Part shown: piece by piece, positions 10,726 to 23,754 of the stretch | Layout of the letters: each line of letters opens with the position of its first letter | How positions within the stretch are numbered: position 1 is the first letter of the stretch | Origin: Kuschelorhynchus macadamiae | Taxonomy: Eukaryota; Arthropoda; Insecta; Coleoptera; Curculionidae | Length of the DNA: 64,000 nucleotides | NCBI GenBank assembly: GCA_030620095.1 | Contig: JAUTXW010003372.1 | Location: forward strand, 225,001 to 289,000 | Direction: 5' to 3' | Translations under genes and position numbers: made by a program | The notes under the pieces: generated by a model | Seen by the model: only the letters and a program-made list of their open reading frames with translations | What the model was told of the DNA's origin: nothing | Databases searched by the model: none

Positions 10726-13445
10726 ATTTATTGTTTTACCAATCATTTACATGAAATTAATACACTCTGAATACTACTATTTTGGCAAACAATGGACCTT
10801 GGTAAAGCAAACATCCAGGTACAGGACTTGAATACCGTTTAAGCCCTAATTTATACAAAACAATTAAGAATATATGGCATTGTTTATATAAAGTGTGATA
10901 AATATGTTTTTAAATTTGGATGCAGATATAATCTGAAATTTTACAAGTCTACTTCTGAAAAGGAAATGTAAAGCAGAGAGGGGAGTAAGGAAAAGAAGAG
11001 AAAAAAGCTACTTGTTTTATCTGGATCAATAAGATTTAAAGGTAATTCACATTTTTTTGCTTTGACTAAATTTAGATTTTTCAGCTCACGCCATTTTTTT
11101 ATACGCACAATTTTCAAATCTAGTTCGTTAATATACTTTTCTTTCAGTTCTTATTGCGATAGTGGTATAATTTCTAAGATTCATAATGCACAGGGTTTTT
11201 AGACTGTTTAAATTTTTTTAAAGCTTTGTTTCTCAATTTTCAGTATTGAACAATACTCCTAACTAAACAATTATACATAAACATAATAGCTCTGGTATCG
11301 CAGATATGCCTACAGTTCCGCTTCAAAAATCCTAATATTTTATGTATTTTTAAGACAATGCTGTTAATATATTTATTAATGTGTATCTCCTTGTCGAAAA
11401 CTACACCCATATCATTGATTGTGTCCACTGATTCCAAAATATCATTTCTAATACAATGATCAAATATTATTGGATGCTTATATCTATAAAAACACCAGTG
11501 AACCAAATTATCTAGATCCGACTGAACGGAAACTCAGTCTTCGTAACTGTTGACAATGTTAAAGAATTTAAGCTGCGTACAACAAACATATATATTTTTT
11601 AAAAATAGAAACGGCGCCATTTACAAACAATAAAAATAATATAGGTCCAAATGAAAACCCTGTGGAACGCCAAAACTCACATTAACCTCGCGAGAAGAGG
11701 CACCACTCAGTTTCACATATTGTTTTCGTCCACTAAGGTAGGATCGGGTCCACTCCAAGTAAGTACCACAGATACCAATAGAGCGAAGCATGTTGAGTAG
11801 GAGGCCATGATGAACACTGTCAAAGTCTTTTTAATATGTCCGTGTAAATGATATCAATCTGGCATTCCTTTTCTATAATGATACTTAAGAAGTTCTGATA
11901 GCAAGATTTCTTGTTGTAGACCTGCCTTGCTTTGGTACACCGTAATTTCTGTAAATTTGAAACAATTCATCCGCTATTATTGCTTCAAACATTTTTGCAA
12001 CAATCGATATCAAAGATATCCCCCTATAGTTCTTCATATCCCCCTTCACCTCTTGAACCAGAGTTATAAACAGGATATAATGTTCCATTTCCAAACAGTC
12101 GGAAATTTCCCTGAATTAAAGGACTGTTGAAATATTTGACACAAGGGCCACATAAAGTATTGGAGCACTTCTTATAGAATATTGTACGTATATCATCGGG
12201 TCCAGCAGTTTTATTTACGTCTAGGGATGCCATCTTATTTCCAACTTCTCTGAGTGTAAAAACATTTTAAAGAAGTGAGTTGTCCAGAACCTCAGAAACG
12301 TCTCCAAATTGATGAAAAGAGTTATAACATGAAAAACAAGATTCAAAATGTTCCACAAAAGCATTAACAGTGTCCCTAGAAAATTTCAGTGATGTACCAT
12401 TGTACTCGAGGACCTTTGGTATACCAATATTGTTACGTAAAGAGTTGACATATGACCAAAAATACTTGATATTTGTAGGAATGATTTGTTCTGTGTTTAA
12501 TACATAGATTAGATAGCATAACTCTATTAGGTATTTTGTTTCTTGTCTTACTTTTGAATAAGTAATCGGAATGTTGACCTGTATATATTTCTTATAAAGT
12601 TTGTTCTTGTTATTTATAAGTTTCTTTAGTTCCTTGCTGTACCACTTAGGATATTTGTTACCGGATATATTTTTTTAGGGTACATATTTTTTAATGGCAT
12701 TATTAACGATATCATAGAACCTGTCGATAGTAGAGTCTTTGTTTTTGGAGTCAACAATAAAACTCCCGTCCATGCTACTGAGATAGTCATTGATCTGAGC
12801 AAAGTTAGCTTTAACAAACATATCTACCTTAACATTAGTCTTATTACCTAAAAATGGTGCAGACTTGGCAGAAAACGTGATATACAATGGGGGTGACGCA
12901 TATCAGGAATACTTAATAGGCTGGCACACTTGACGACGTTGATACTATCAAAGAAATCGTGAAAAACTAGATCTAGAATTCGGTTGTTAAAATTCTCAAT
13001 TGGATTTACTTGCTGAAGCTCTAAGTAGTAGACATGGTTAACAAAGACGTCGCCAGGAACAGAACTAGTATTTGCTGGAACCAGGTATCCGTTCTCATTT
13101 TCCCATTTTATCTGGAATAAGTTAAAGTCTTCACAGATGAGAAAATTTTCATTTAAGTTCTTAAGTTGTTCTATAGTGTCGACAAGATCCTGGTATAATT
13201 CAATGCTGGAGTGTGCCTCCGTCTATCTAATAATGTATACCTTCATAATCTTTATCATATCAAAATACCTGATAGAACAAAGAAAAAAGTTCAGAGTCTG
13301 CTTTATCGGTAGAGAGCCAAGTCTCCGTCAAGGCGACGATATCATAGCCAGAATTTTTGGCTGCTAAGACAAAATGTATGGTTTTAGTACGAAGCCCTCT
13401 TCTTCTCTAAAATAGGTTTAACAGTCATGTATACTGCCTTGCTAA
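10690..13445 (-). mobile_element. LINE C: Jockey/CR1-group retrotransposon, broken
   Basis: In minus order: an endonuclease N-terminal block near 13390-13310 (RGLRTKT, then YDIVALTETWL); the endonuclease remainder to about 12900; a linker (12887-12626); RT start near 12233 (LDVNKTAGPDDI); NYRGISLISIVAKMFEAI near 12030; an FSKAFD-like block near 11800; a GVPQG-like block near 11680; and a thumb segment (11506-11240). The catalytic YADD is lost (reads YAA near 11560). Stops occur throughout. The 5' end lies near 13445, close to the endonuclease start, so ORF1 is missing. The same subgroup as LINE E. Confidence 0.8.
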
Positions 13446-14204
13446 GACAAGAAGTCCTAACAACAAAAATTGACTTTTTCGTGTTTTTGCGGTTTCTGGT
13501 ACTTTGAGACGTTATGTATCACTATGCAAAAACTTTTTTTTTTGAACTTTCACGGAGCATAACTTTTTTAAATAAGCGTTGGAAGAAACCTGGTTACAGG
13601 TATACAGGGGGGAGGACGAAACCTTCAAATTTGTCTATTCATATTATCACAATTACAAACTGAAATTATATTCATATTATCACAATTACAAACTGAAAGC
13701 GACTTTTTTAAAAAATATATATGGTGTTCGAAGTTATAGCCCTTAACTATAACTTTGAACAGAGCTTGAAATTAAAGGATACGTTCTATATATGCATTAC
13801 TTTGAACACACATTATTATTAGAAATATTATTAATCTTTTTTTGCTAAAAAAACTTGCTTGTGATAAAGAAAAACCATAAGAAAGTGTGATAAAACGTTT
13901 ATTTATTAAGGTATCAAAAAGAATTTAAACAAGATATAACCGAATAAAAGTGCTTAATTTACAAAATCTTAACACTGGGTAACTTCTGCAAGAAGAAGCA
14001 AAACATATTTTTTGCCTTGAAAAGTTATTGAGAACTAGCTAACGATAAAGAAACATATTAATATTTTTTAACTTTTGATTAAATAGTTTTAAGGTCTTCT
14101 TTAAATGTGAAACTGCCTGTATTCTACTAGACCCCTTAATACACATTTTATTAGGCAACTTTTAATGAAAGATATGTCTTCAACATATGGAAAGACGAAT
14201 ATTG
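13446..14204. other. no recognised gene
   Basis: AT-rich, no coding or element termini recognised apart from a short tandem duplication at 13637-13698. Confidence 0.5.
13637..13698. repeat. 33-bp tandem duplication
   Basis: A block beginning ATTCATATTATCACAATTAC occurs twice head-to-tail with a 33-bp period. The 29 bases shared by the second copy are identical, so the duplication is recent. Confidence 0.85.
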
Positions 14205-14830
14205 AGTGCTATCTGCTCGCGGCGTAGCTAAAAAGTACCCGACTCCAAATTTTGGTCAAAAATTAAGGGTCGAATGGGTAAAAATCCAATAGGCCCGAAA
14301 AAGATGAATGTGAAACGTTAGAAAAAGTACTACTAAAAATTTATTTATCTAATTTCCTCAAATTTTGCACAAAAATCATTTGTTATACAGAAATGAACTG
14401 ATAACATTTTGGTATAAATATAAGCATTGAGTGTAATACAGAGATGAACTAGTAAAGTTGTGGTACGAATTCTAGGTGGCGGAACAAAATGGCTGCCAAA
14501 TATTTTTTTAAAAATAAACGCAAAAAAATCTTAATTGAATGTGATATAGGGATAAAGTAGTATGTAATAAATACTTTGAATTTGTTTTAAATTATGCCCA
14601 AAAATCAAGTGTGGCATAGGTAGAAACTGGTAAAATATTTGCAGGAATCCAATATGATGAAACAAAATGGCGCCCAATGAAAATGTTTAAAGACATAGTA
14701 AATATATCTTACCAAAAGACTATGTACCGAACTAAGCTGGGTCACACTTCACTGTTCCTAATAAAAGGAAAGATTCATAACTAGGATGTTTCGGGTAAAG
14801 GAAATTTACCGATTTTTTTTAATTAAATTG
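14205..14830 (+). repeat. ATGGCGG foldback-type repeat, partial copy
   Basis: Contains the diagnostic modules in order: a CGGCGTAGCTAAAA start, ACTTCAAATTTTGG-like, AAATTTTGCACAAAAATCA-like, and ACAAAATGGC blocks. It ends with a distal module (TAATAAAAGGAAAGATT, then GGGTAAA near 14760-14810) that recurs at 27480-27520. No coding. Sequence 14831-15554 downstream shows nothing recognisable. Confidence 0.7.
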
Positions 14831-15554
14831 TTCTAGAGAGGAATTAAACTGTTGGTATTTACATGGGAGAATGTTACAGACACATCGGTATCAGTACACG
14901 AAACTATCCAATGACTCTCGGACTATCTCTTCTAAAATTTTGTTTACGGTTTCACTAATGTTTATCTAAAAGCAGGCAAATTTAACTCTCTGTCACCGTA
15001 GAATTTCATACTGCGAGTAACAGAGACAATATATAATTCAAAATATAGCTCGTATTTAACGATTGAAATATAATTTGTTTTCTGCTCTAATTTGTTTTTA
15101 AAATTACCTATTCCTGGGAATAACAAACTTTATCCTGTGAACGACCCCTGCTGAACTTTTGGCATACATAAACGGAGTTCATCATATAAAATAACAAAAT
15201 TAAATTTAATAAGCCACAAAGTTGACAGAGTACAGAAAGAAGGTAGGAAATCATAAGATGTCCCAGCAAGGAAACGGAAGTGAAATTTCTGAAGTTTTCA
15301 AAGTGAAACCTTAAACAGGGAAAAAATACGTAAAAAGACAACAAATAAGAAAACTTTGAATATATTAAGATAACGAAAAATCAAATATCAATTATAGATA
15401 GAAAAGTACATGGGTGATTCAGATAACTTTTTTAATGGAAATATCTCGGATATTTTTGAAATCAGAAAAAAATATTCCAATCAAAACTTGTTTGATTCGA
15501 TTTGCTTTTTCGTATGCTTACATTTTATTGTATGGGTGTCTCAAAAAAGCAAGG

Positions 15555-17010
15555 CAAGTGTCATCTTTGTTTTTATTTCCGTCGTAAAAGGGAAGTCTGT
15601 TGATTGACTTCAAATTTTGGTCAAAAATTAAGAGCCGTATGGGGATGACATGGTATCATTCGATAAGAATCAAATATCACGAAACGAAATGGCGGCCTAA
15701 TGACATGTTATTATTTTAATTATTACTAAAGAACTGCTAATCTAATTTCCTTCAAATTTTGCACAAAAATCAAGTGTAGAAATTAACTGCTAAAATTTTG
15801 GTACGAGTCCAAGATGGCGATAAAAAAGGGCGGCTTAATCAAATCTTTAAAAATTCTGCCTAAAAAGGCTACTTAATGGATTGTTTTCAAATTTTTGTGC
15901 AATAATTAATTGTGGTGAAAATATTGTGTTTTATCAATTCCGTTGGTCTGTTTGTCTGTCTATCAGTTCGCGGCATAGCTTATAAACTACTATTGACTTC
16001 AAATTTTGGCCAAAAATTAATGATCATATGGGGATGACCTGGTAATATTTTGGTAAAAATCCAGTATGGCGGGACAATATAGCGGCCTAGTGAATCGTTA
16101 AAAAAATATTACTGAAAAAACTAGTTATCCAATTTTCCTTAAATTTTGCAAGAAAATCAAGCGTTATATAGGAATAAACTGGTAATACTTTGGTATGAAT
16201 CCAAGATAGTAAAACAAAATGGCGACCTAATAAAATATTTATTGGACTTTTATCAAAATGTTACCAGGTCATCCCCATATGACCCTTAATTTTTGACCAA
16301 AATTTGAAGCAAATCGAGTAAGTAGTCTTTAAGCTATGCCGCGAACTGAGAGACAGATAGACAGACGGACCGGCGGAATTGATAAAACATATTTTTTTGG
16401 CATCTAGCGACGCTAAAACGTAAAGATGTGTAAAACCTGAGAGGGTGATTTTTCCACGATTGCAAACATTTTATTTGGCCGCCATTTTGTTCGGTCATCT
16501 TGAGTTAGTACCATTATTTTACTAGTTGATTCCTATACCACAGTTAGTTATGGTATACGATTTGAAATGAAACCATTAAGCAGTTTTTCAGCTTGAAATT
16601 TTAAATATTTTATTATGCCGCCATCTTGGATTCGTAGCAAAATGTTACCACTACCACAACATAGTACTTGATGTTTTTGTAAAATTTGAGATAAATTGGA
16701 TCAGAAGTCTGTTAATAATAATTTTTTTTAACATTTCACCAGGCCGCCATTTTGTTTTGCAATATTGGATTTTTAACAAAATGTTACCAGGTTTCCCATA
16801 TGACCCTTAATTTTTGGCCAAAATTTGAAGAGAATAAAATAAGTCGTTTTTTAGCTACGCCTCGAACAGACAGACAGACAGACAGTCCGACGGAATTGAG
16901 AAAACATGTTTTTCGTCATCTAGAGACCCTGAAACCAAAAGATCTGGAAAAATCTCGGAGAGTGATTTTTTCACGATTACAACACTTCCCTTTTACGAGG
17001 AAAGTAAAAA
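15555..17010. repeat. ATGGCGG foldback-type repeat, copy with both termini
   Basis: The left end TTTTTATTTCCGTCGTAAAA (near 15570) and the right end CCCTTTTACGAGGAAAGTAA (near 17000) are inverted relative to each other. Modules run plus at 15600-16250 and minus at about 16250-17000: GTCATCCCCATATGACCCTT near 16265 is the reverse complement of the usual ATATGGGGATGAC block. The element is therefore a large imperfect palindrome. A GTCTGTC-rich, degenerate segment lies inside each arm. No ORF of its own. Confidence 0.7.
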
Positions 17011-17069
17011 ATGTAAATCTAATTATAAAACTCTCTGCCTTTATCGTCCTTATACCTGTGTTTTTGCTT

Positions 17070-18990
17070 CCCTTATAAAATTCCTTCGGTCTGTCTGTCT
17101 GTCGCGTCGGTCGGTCTGTCTATTCGCGGCATAGCTAAAAAACTTCTCACCCGATTGACTTCAAACTTTGGTCAAAAATTAAGGTTCATATGGGGATGAC
17201 TTGGTAATATTTTGGTAAAAATCCAATACGGCAAAACAAAATGGCGGCCTAGCGAAATGTTAAAAAAATTATTACTATAAAACTGCTTACACAATTTATC
17301 CCAAATTTTGCAAAAAAATCAAGCATTATGAAGGAATCAACTGATAAAATTTTGGTACGAATCCACGATGACGGAACAAAAGGGCAGCTTAGTCAGCCTG
17401 TAAAGCTACCTAATTTCAAATTGTGTGCCATAAATAATTGGTGTATACAGACCAACTAGTGAAACTGTGGTACTAATTCAAGATGGCGGGACAAAATGGA
17501 GGCTAAATAAAATATTTCTAATCGTGAAAAAAACCGCTCTCGCAAGTTTTACATATTTTCACGTTTTAGAGTCTCTAGATGCCAAAAAATATGTTTTATC
17601 GATTTCGTCGGTCCGTCCCTTGGTTTACCTGTCTGGCTGTCGGTTCACGGCATAGCCTAAAAATTACTCACGCAATTCACTTCAAATTTTAGATAAAAAT
17701 TAAGGGTCATATGGGAATCACCTGGGTAATATTTTGGTAAAAATCCAATATGGCAAAACAAAATGACGGCCTAGTGAAATGTTAAAAAAGTTATTACTAA
17801 AAAACTACTTATCCAATTTATCTCAAATTTTGCAAGAAAATCAAGTATTATGAAGGAATCAACTGATAAAATTTTGGTACGAATCCAAGATGGCGGAACA
17901 AAATGACGGCTTAGTAAAATATTTAAAACTTCAGCCTGAAAATTGTGGTATACAATTGGGCTAGCTAGTAAAACTGAGATACTAACTCAAGATGGCGGAA
18001 CAAAATGGCGGCTAAATAAAATATTTGTAACCATGAAAAACTACCCCCTCAGGATTTACATATCTTCACGTTTTAGCGTCCCTAGATGCCAAAAAGTATG
18101 TTTTATCAATTCCGTCGGTCCGTCTGTCAGTTTGTCTGTCAGTCTGTCAGTTCACGGCATAGCTTAAAAACTACTTACCCGATTGTCAAATTCAAATTTT
18201 GGTCAAAAATTAAAGGTCATATGGGGATGATCTGGTAACACTTTGGTAGAAATCCAATATGGCAAAACAAAATGGCATCCTAGTGAAATGTACCTCAAAG
18301 TTTGCACAAAAATCAAGTATTATATTGGAATCAACTGGTAAAATGTTGCTACAAATCCAAAATGACGGAACAAAATGGAGGCTTAGTAAAATGTTTAAAA
18401 ATGAAGCCTAAAAAGCTACTTAATGGACTAATTTCAAATTATATGCCATAAACAATTGTGGTATACACATGAACCAGTAACACCTAGATGGCGGAACAAA
18501 ATCATGTTCTCAAGTTTTACATATCTTCAAGTTTTAGCGCCCCTAGATTAAGGGTCATATGGGGATGACCTGGTAATATTTGGATAAAATTTCAATATGC
18601 CGGAATAAGAAAAAAATATTACTAAAACAACTAATTATCCAATTTACCTCAAATTTTGCACAAAAATAATCAAGTTATATAGGAATGAACTGCTAACATT
18701 TTCGTGTGAATATAAGATAACAAAACAATGGCAATGAGGGCCTTTTAAAATATTTAAAAAATCAGCCTGAAAACACTGCTTATTAAATTAATTTCGAATT
18801 TTGTGCAAGCATTAAGTTCAATATAGAGATAAACTTGTAAAGTTGTGTTACGAATGCAAAAAAATCAACCTAAAAAAATCTTATTCAATTGACTTTAAAT
18901 TTTGCAGAAAAATTTTATGTGAAATTACTAGATAAACTGGTAAGAATTCAACATGACGTAACAAAATGGCGGGAAGTGTTAATATAGAAA
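17070..18990 (+). repeat. ATGGCGG foldback-type repeats, several plus-oriented partial copies
   Basis: At least three successive runs of the same module series, each restarting at a GTCTGTCTGTC tract: near 17085, 17615 and 18120. Each run carries the blocks CGGCATAGCTTAAAA, CTTCAAATTTTGG, ATATGGGGATGACCTGGTAA, CCAATATGGC and ACAAAATGGCGGC. Open frames here (for example 17467-17655 and 17943-18167) are accidental translations of the repeat. Confidence 0.75.
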
Positions 18991-19834
18991 CTACTTCGGC
19001 CAAGCCGTTTAGACAATATGCGCGAACAAACATAAAAAAATTCAAGTCGAATTGAGAACCTCCTCCTTTTTTAAACTCGGTTAAAAATGAACCTACATTA
19101 TGTTAAATAACCAGACAGCTGCAAACGCTATTGAAATTATTTTTTTAAAAAGGGTTTCTAATTGCGCGTATGCAAATGAAAATAACAGTTGATACGTGAT
19201 AATTTCATTTTAAAAACAGGATTTTTACAGCAGAAAAACAGCATTAAATGCTGAAAACATTCGTTTGTCGTGTGTGGGTTTAATTAAATAGAACATATTT
19301 TTACTCATTTGTGATTCATTCGTACACGTGCGTCAAACAAAGGGCTTTGATTTTCTGAGGTAATTAGAATTACTGCAAAATTATTTATTCCCAATTTTTA
19401 GTTTGTAATTATAAAAAGTTTTTGCAGCTTGCAGAATTTAAGAACACGTTAGCACCAACAACATACTCTGTATCAAAAATAAAGTAGCTTTTAATTTTAT
19501 TGTGGGTAACTTTTATAATTTTTTTTCTTGAAGAGACAGCAGTTTTTCGCGTACTATTTGTGTACTATGTGCTGTTGTAGTTAGACAATTTAGTAGTTTA
19601 GTTAGTTGTTATCTGTAATTTAGCACTAAACTGTCATTTCATAATTATCGAACCTATATTTACAGCTGCTATTATTATTATTAAACCGGGGTGGCAATGA
19701 AACGATTTATCGACACATATCAAATTACACAGCTTACTAAGACGATTCGAAATATACTCCCTCATCCAATTTTAATTAAGCAGGTGACATTTGCAACATT
19801 GCCAAGTTTAACGTTTTTTAGTAATTGATAGGAA
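18991..19834. other. no recognised gene
   Basis: Sequence between the foldback repeat cluster and a LINE 3' end. AT-rich; nothing recognised on either strand. Confidence 0.5.
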
Positions 19835-20640
19835 CTTTTATTTTTTAATTCGAATCAAAATGTATTCAATACCAAAAGTACATTTACAAAATAAATACAT
19901 AATACACTTGAACCAGGACCTAGGCTGCGACAACCAGGCTTGTGCGCTATGTGCTGCTGATAATTGCTTCTTAACGTTACGCTATACATACCTAAACTCA
20001 ATCTGAGTATTTTAATGTTACATTTAATTTTAAATGCTTATCCCATTAGCCAATTACATTAAAAATGAAACCTGCATTTGCATTTACAATCTCTTTTTTT
20101 ATATCAGCCTTTAATTTTTTTAGTTGAACTGTTGCTGATAAACTCATCAATTTAAGTTACTAGAAAGATTATTGAATATTTTAGGGCCCAGAATCAAAGA
20201 TGATTTCTGGATAAGAGTTTTCGATGTGAAGGTTACTTTTAGGTTAAAATCATCTTCAGATTTTGTATAAGTTCCACAGGCTCGTTTTACAAGACCCAAT
20301 GTTGGAAAATGCTTACAAATCAAAAAGCAAATTGAGACACAAAACTGCTCTAGGAGTCTAATAATTTTTTCTTGAAAGAGACTTGGGTATGAAATAATCG
20401 TGATTTTCCACAGGTAATTCTAATCATGGCCTTTTGTAGTAAAATTAAAGGCTTGACATCAGACACAAATGTTTCACCCCAGACTGCAATACCGTATGAC
20501 AAAACCGAGTGGGCAAGAGCAAAGTACAAAAGCTTAAAAGTTACCTTGTCAACAAATTCCGACATGTACTTGATCTTGGCCAATACGTACATTAGTTTTT
20601 TCCTGATTTCCAAAAGATGGAATACTTGGTTCTACTAATT
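19835..20640 (-). pseudogene. LINE F: reverse transcriptase C-terminal end plus 3' UTR
   Basis: The minus frame 20613-20350 encodes FALAHSVLSYGIAVWG and LLQKAMIRI, the conserved thumb/C-terminal block that follows the RT in Jockey/CR1-group LINEs. A one-base shift continues it (CFLICKHFPTL and SLILGPKIFNNL) to a stop near 20140. The rest, to about 19835, looks like 3' UTR. Strongly 5'-truncated. The plus-strand frame over the same bases is an antisense shadow. Confidence 0.7.
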
Positions 20641-20704
20641 ATTCTAAAGATGTTTCCTAAGATACATTTAATTCCTAAATTCAACGGTTTTTGAGTAAAG
20701 AATC

Positions 20705-22190
20705 ATTTTTACTTCCCTTCTAAAAGGGAAGTATTGTAATCATGAAATCATTCCGAGATTTTTTCAGATCTTCACGTTTCAGGGTCCCTAAATGCCGAAA
20801 AACATGTTTTCCGTCGGTCTGTCTTTTCGCGGCATAGCTAAAAAACTACTTACCCGATTGACTTCAATTCTGTTCAAAAATTAAGGGTCATATGAGGATG
20901 ACCTGGTAACATTTTGGTAAAAATCCAATATGGCGAAACAAAATGGCGGCCCAATGAAAAAAATTATTAAAAAACTGTATATCTAATTTATCTATGATTT
21001 TACACAAAAATTATGGATTATGTGGGAATTAACTGGTAAAATTTTGGTTCGAAGCCAAGATGGATGAACAAAATGGCGGCTTAATAAAACATTTAAAAAT
21101 TAAACCTGAAAGACTACTTAATGGACTGATTTCAAATTGTATGCCATAACTAATTGTAGTATAGACATGAACTAGTCTGTATTCATCAGATTGACTTCAA
21201 ATTTTAGTCAAAAATTAAGGGTTACATGGGGATGACCTGGAATAGTTTGGTAAAAATCCAATATGCCGGAACAAGATGGCGACATGTTGAAACGTTAAAA
21301 AGGTTAATACTATAAAAACTAATTATTCAATTTCCTTATATTTTGCACTAAAATCAAGGGTTACATAGGAATAAACTTGTAACATTTTAATATGTATATA
21401 AGATAGCAAAATAAAATGGCGGACTAATAAAATATATAAAAGATCGGCCTGAAAAACTACCTATAGATTATTTTCAAATTTTGTGCAAGCATTAAAAGTT
21501 GTGGTACGAATTTAACATGGCGGAACAAAATGGCGGTCAAATAATTTTCCCTTCCCCTCGTAATCGTGAAAAAATCACCGTCCGAGATTTTTTCAGATCT
21601 TTAGATTTCAGGGTCCCTAGATGCCGAAAAACACGCTCTATCAATTCCGTCGGTCTGTCTGTTCGCGGCATAGCTAACTACTTATCCCATTGACTTCAAA
21701 TTTTAGAAAAAAATTAAGGGTCATATGAGGATAAACTGGTAACATTTTGGCTAAAAATTCATTGTGGCAAAACAAAATAGCAGCCAAATGAAAAGTTAGA
21801 AAAATTGCTAAAAAACTACTTATCCAATTTACTTCAAATTTTGCACAAAAATCAAATATTATGAAGGAGTCTAATAAAATTGAAAAAAGATGGCGGAACA
21901 AAATGGCGGCTTCTTAAAATATGTAAAAATTCAGCCTAAAAACACATTACTGGACTGATTCCAAATTGTATACCATAACTAATTGTGGTATAGAGACTTC
22001 TTCTCTTTAAAACCGAGGTACTAACTCCAGAAGGCGGAACAAAATGGCTGCCGAATAAAATATTTGTTTTTACATGTTTTCAGGTTTAGGGCTTTAGATA
22101 AATATTCAAAAAATATTTTTATCAGTTCCGTCGGTCCGTCTGTCAGTTCGCGGTATAGCTTAAAAACTACTTATCAGAGTGACTTCAATT
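20705..22190 (+). repeat. ATGGCGG foldback-type repeats (several tandem runs)
   Basis: The left terminus is well preserved near 20708-20745 (TTTTACTTCCCTTCTAAAAG, itself a small hairpin), followed by a TCAGATCTTCACGTTTCAGG block and the usual modules. A second run starts near 21575 and a third near 22120. ACAAAATGGCGGC occurs near 20940, 21070, 21525 and 21900. No genuine coding. Confidence 0.75.
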
Positions 22191-22244
22191 ATGTTCTTAT
22201 TAGTGATAATTCTTATTTTTTGAAGTTTTAAACTTTTTCGACCC

Positions 22245-22356
22245 ATCCATGCTGGTATGGATAAAATTTTAAAAAATAGATGTTGAAAGGAGAACACTGC
22301 ATCCATGCTGGTATGGATAAAATTTTAAAAAATAGATGTTGAAAGGAGAACACTGC
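22245..22356. repeat. 56-bp perfect tandem duplication
   Basis: A 56-bp unit (starting ATCCATGCTGGTATGGATAA) is repeated head-to-tail with no difference, in otherwise diverged DNA. Either a very recent event or an assembly artefact. Confidence 0.9.
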
Positions 22357-22381
22357 AATATTTTGCCGTAATAAATTGAGA

Positions 22382-22783
22382 TGTCCACCTCTAATATTTT
22401 TGAAAAGTTGATATAAATCCCAAACGACTCTGTATAGACCCACACAAACCCTATATTGGGTAAATGGCCAAAAAGAGAGGAATCTGAAAATATAGTAATA
22501 TATCCATTTAAATTAATCGAGAAAATTTGCATCCAGGATTTTTATTTACCCTGTATACCGTTATTAAATAATACTAAAGAAAAATACCGCAGTTGAAAGA
22601 AGGAAAGTTTTTACTATGCTAAAATGATTTATGCTAACATATTATAAAAAATACAGGGTGTCAAATGTACCTCTAATATTTTTGAAAAGTGGCCATAAAT
22701 CTTGAATGACTCTGTATAGACTCCACAAACCCTATATTGGGTGAAAGGCCAAAAAGGTAGGAATCTGAAAATAAAACAATATA
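22382..22783. repeat. about 115-bp dispersed direct repeat pair
   Basis: Segments 22382-22498 and 22667-22783 share most bases (CTCTAATATTTTTGAAAAGT, then ACCCTATATTGGGT). Transposon-type termini lie between them: CCCTG followed by TA at 22549-22553, and TA followed by CAGGGTGTC at 22654. Probably two copies of one non-autonomous ITm element. Confidence 0.65.
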
Positions 22784-22966
22784 CAGGGTGTTCCATTTAA
22801 AAAAATGTAAGTTTGGTTTGTGACAAACTTGTGCTCCAGCCTATATAATCGAAAATAATTTTAGGTTGTAGCTCTCAGCAGTCCCTACAACTTTCGTATA
22901 ATTTTTTTTTTATAATTCCTACAATAACCGAACTATTGGTCTTGAACGCATTGTTAGACCACCCTG
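22784..22966. mobile_element. 183-bp MITE of ITm type
   Basis: Starts CAGGGTG after TA and ends CACCCTG-like before TA, matching the TA target site and CAGGGTG ends of the larger ITm elements in this window. No coding. Sequence 22967-23754 to its right holds nothing recognisable. Confidence 0.6.
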
Positions 22967-23754
22967 TATATTAAGTTTACAAAAGAAATGTCAAATGGAT
23001 ACCAATAAAAAGTTTCGGTTCACTTTATTTAAATGATTAACATTATTTTATCAATTTGCCCCCGGGCACCCCTCTAAATTAATCTCTGGCTCTATCTTTA
23101 TAATTTAAAAAAAATATTTAAATTGTATTAAAAGAATAATGCAAGCCAAACTGTGTTTTGCATTTATAAGGGTGGGTAATATGACTTTAGAAAATGAACT
23201 ATAATTAACTGTATTTTCTAAGGCACATACCTATCATTTCTGCAAAGCCAAGTCTGTCATTTAATTAATCAGATTTACTTTGATGCTGGATATCAAGAGA
23301 TACCTTAAGCACGATTTCATTGACTAAAATTGTCAATCGATAAACATGGCTTTCACCAAACAGAATGGTGAATAATGTGGCCTGTAGGTGTAATTTAATA
23401 TGCGAACCATTACGGTTCAACCAAAATGGCTCTTGTTTCAACTTGTCACAGGATTTAGAGAGTTATACATTACATTCCTCTCCGGCTTTAATTTTGAATA
23501 GTCTGTTTCAGAGCTCAACATTCAAATGTTAAATAACTTTTAGAATTACTTTATAAATTTGGCTGAAATCCTCCATGTTTCAGTAATTAATATTGATTTT
23601 CTGCGTATAGACTACTGAAATAATTTATTAGACAATGCATTTTTAAGATAACCGCTATCCAAAAAATCCAAGTTTAATCCCATGTTTTCCCCAATTTGGG
23701 CTAGGAATACATAAAGTATTGTAAAAATATTGCGTAACATGTAAAAAATAAAAA

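Noticed and set aside
17467..18167. Short frames within the ATGGCGG repeats
   Set aside because: They recur only because the repeat recurs, and frames shift between copies. No conserved protein.
20426..20638. 70-codon plus frame
   Set aside because: Antisense of the LINE F thumb region, which has clear conserved blocks.
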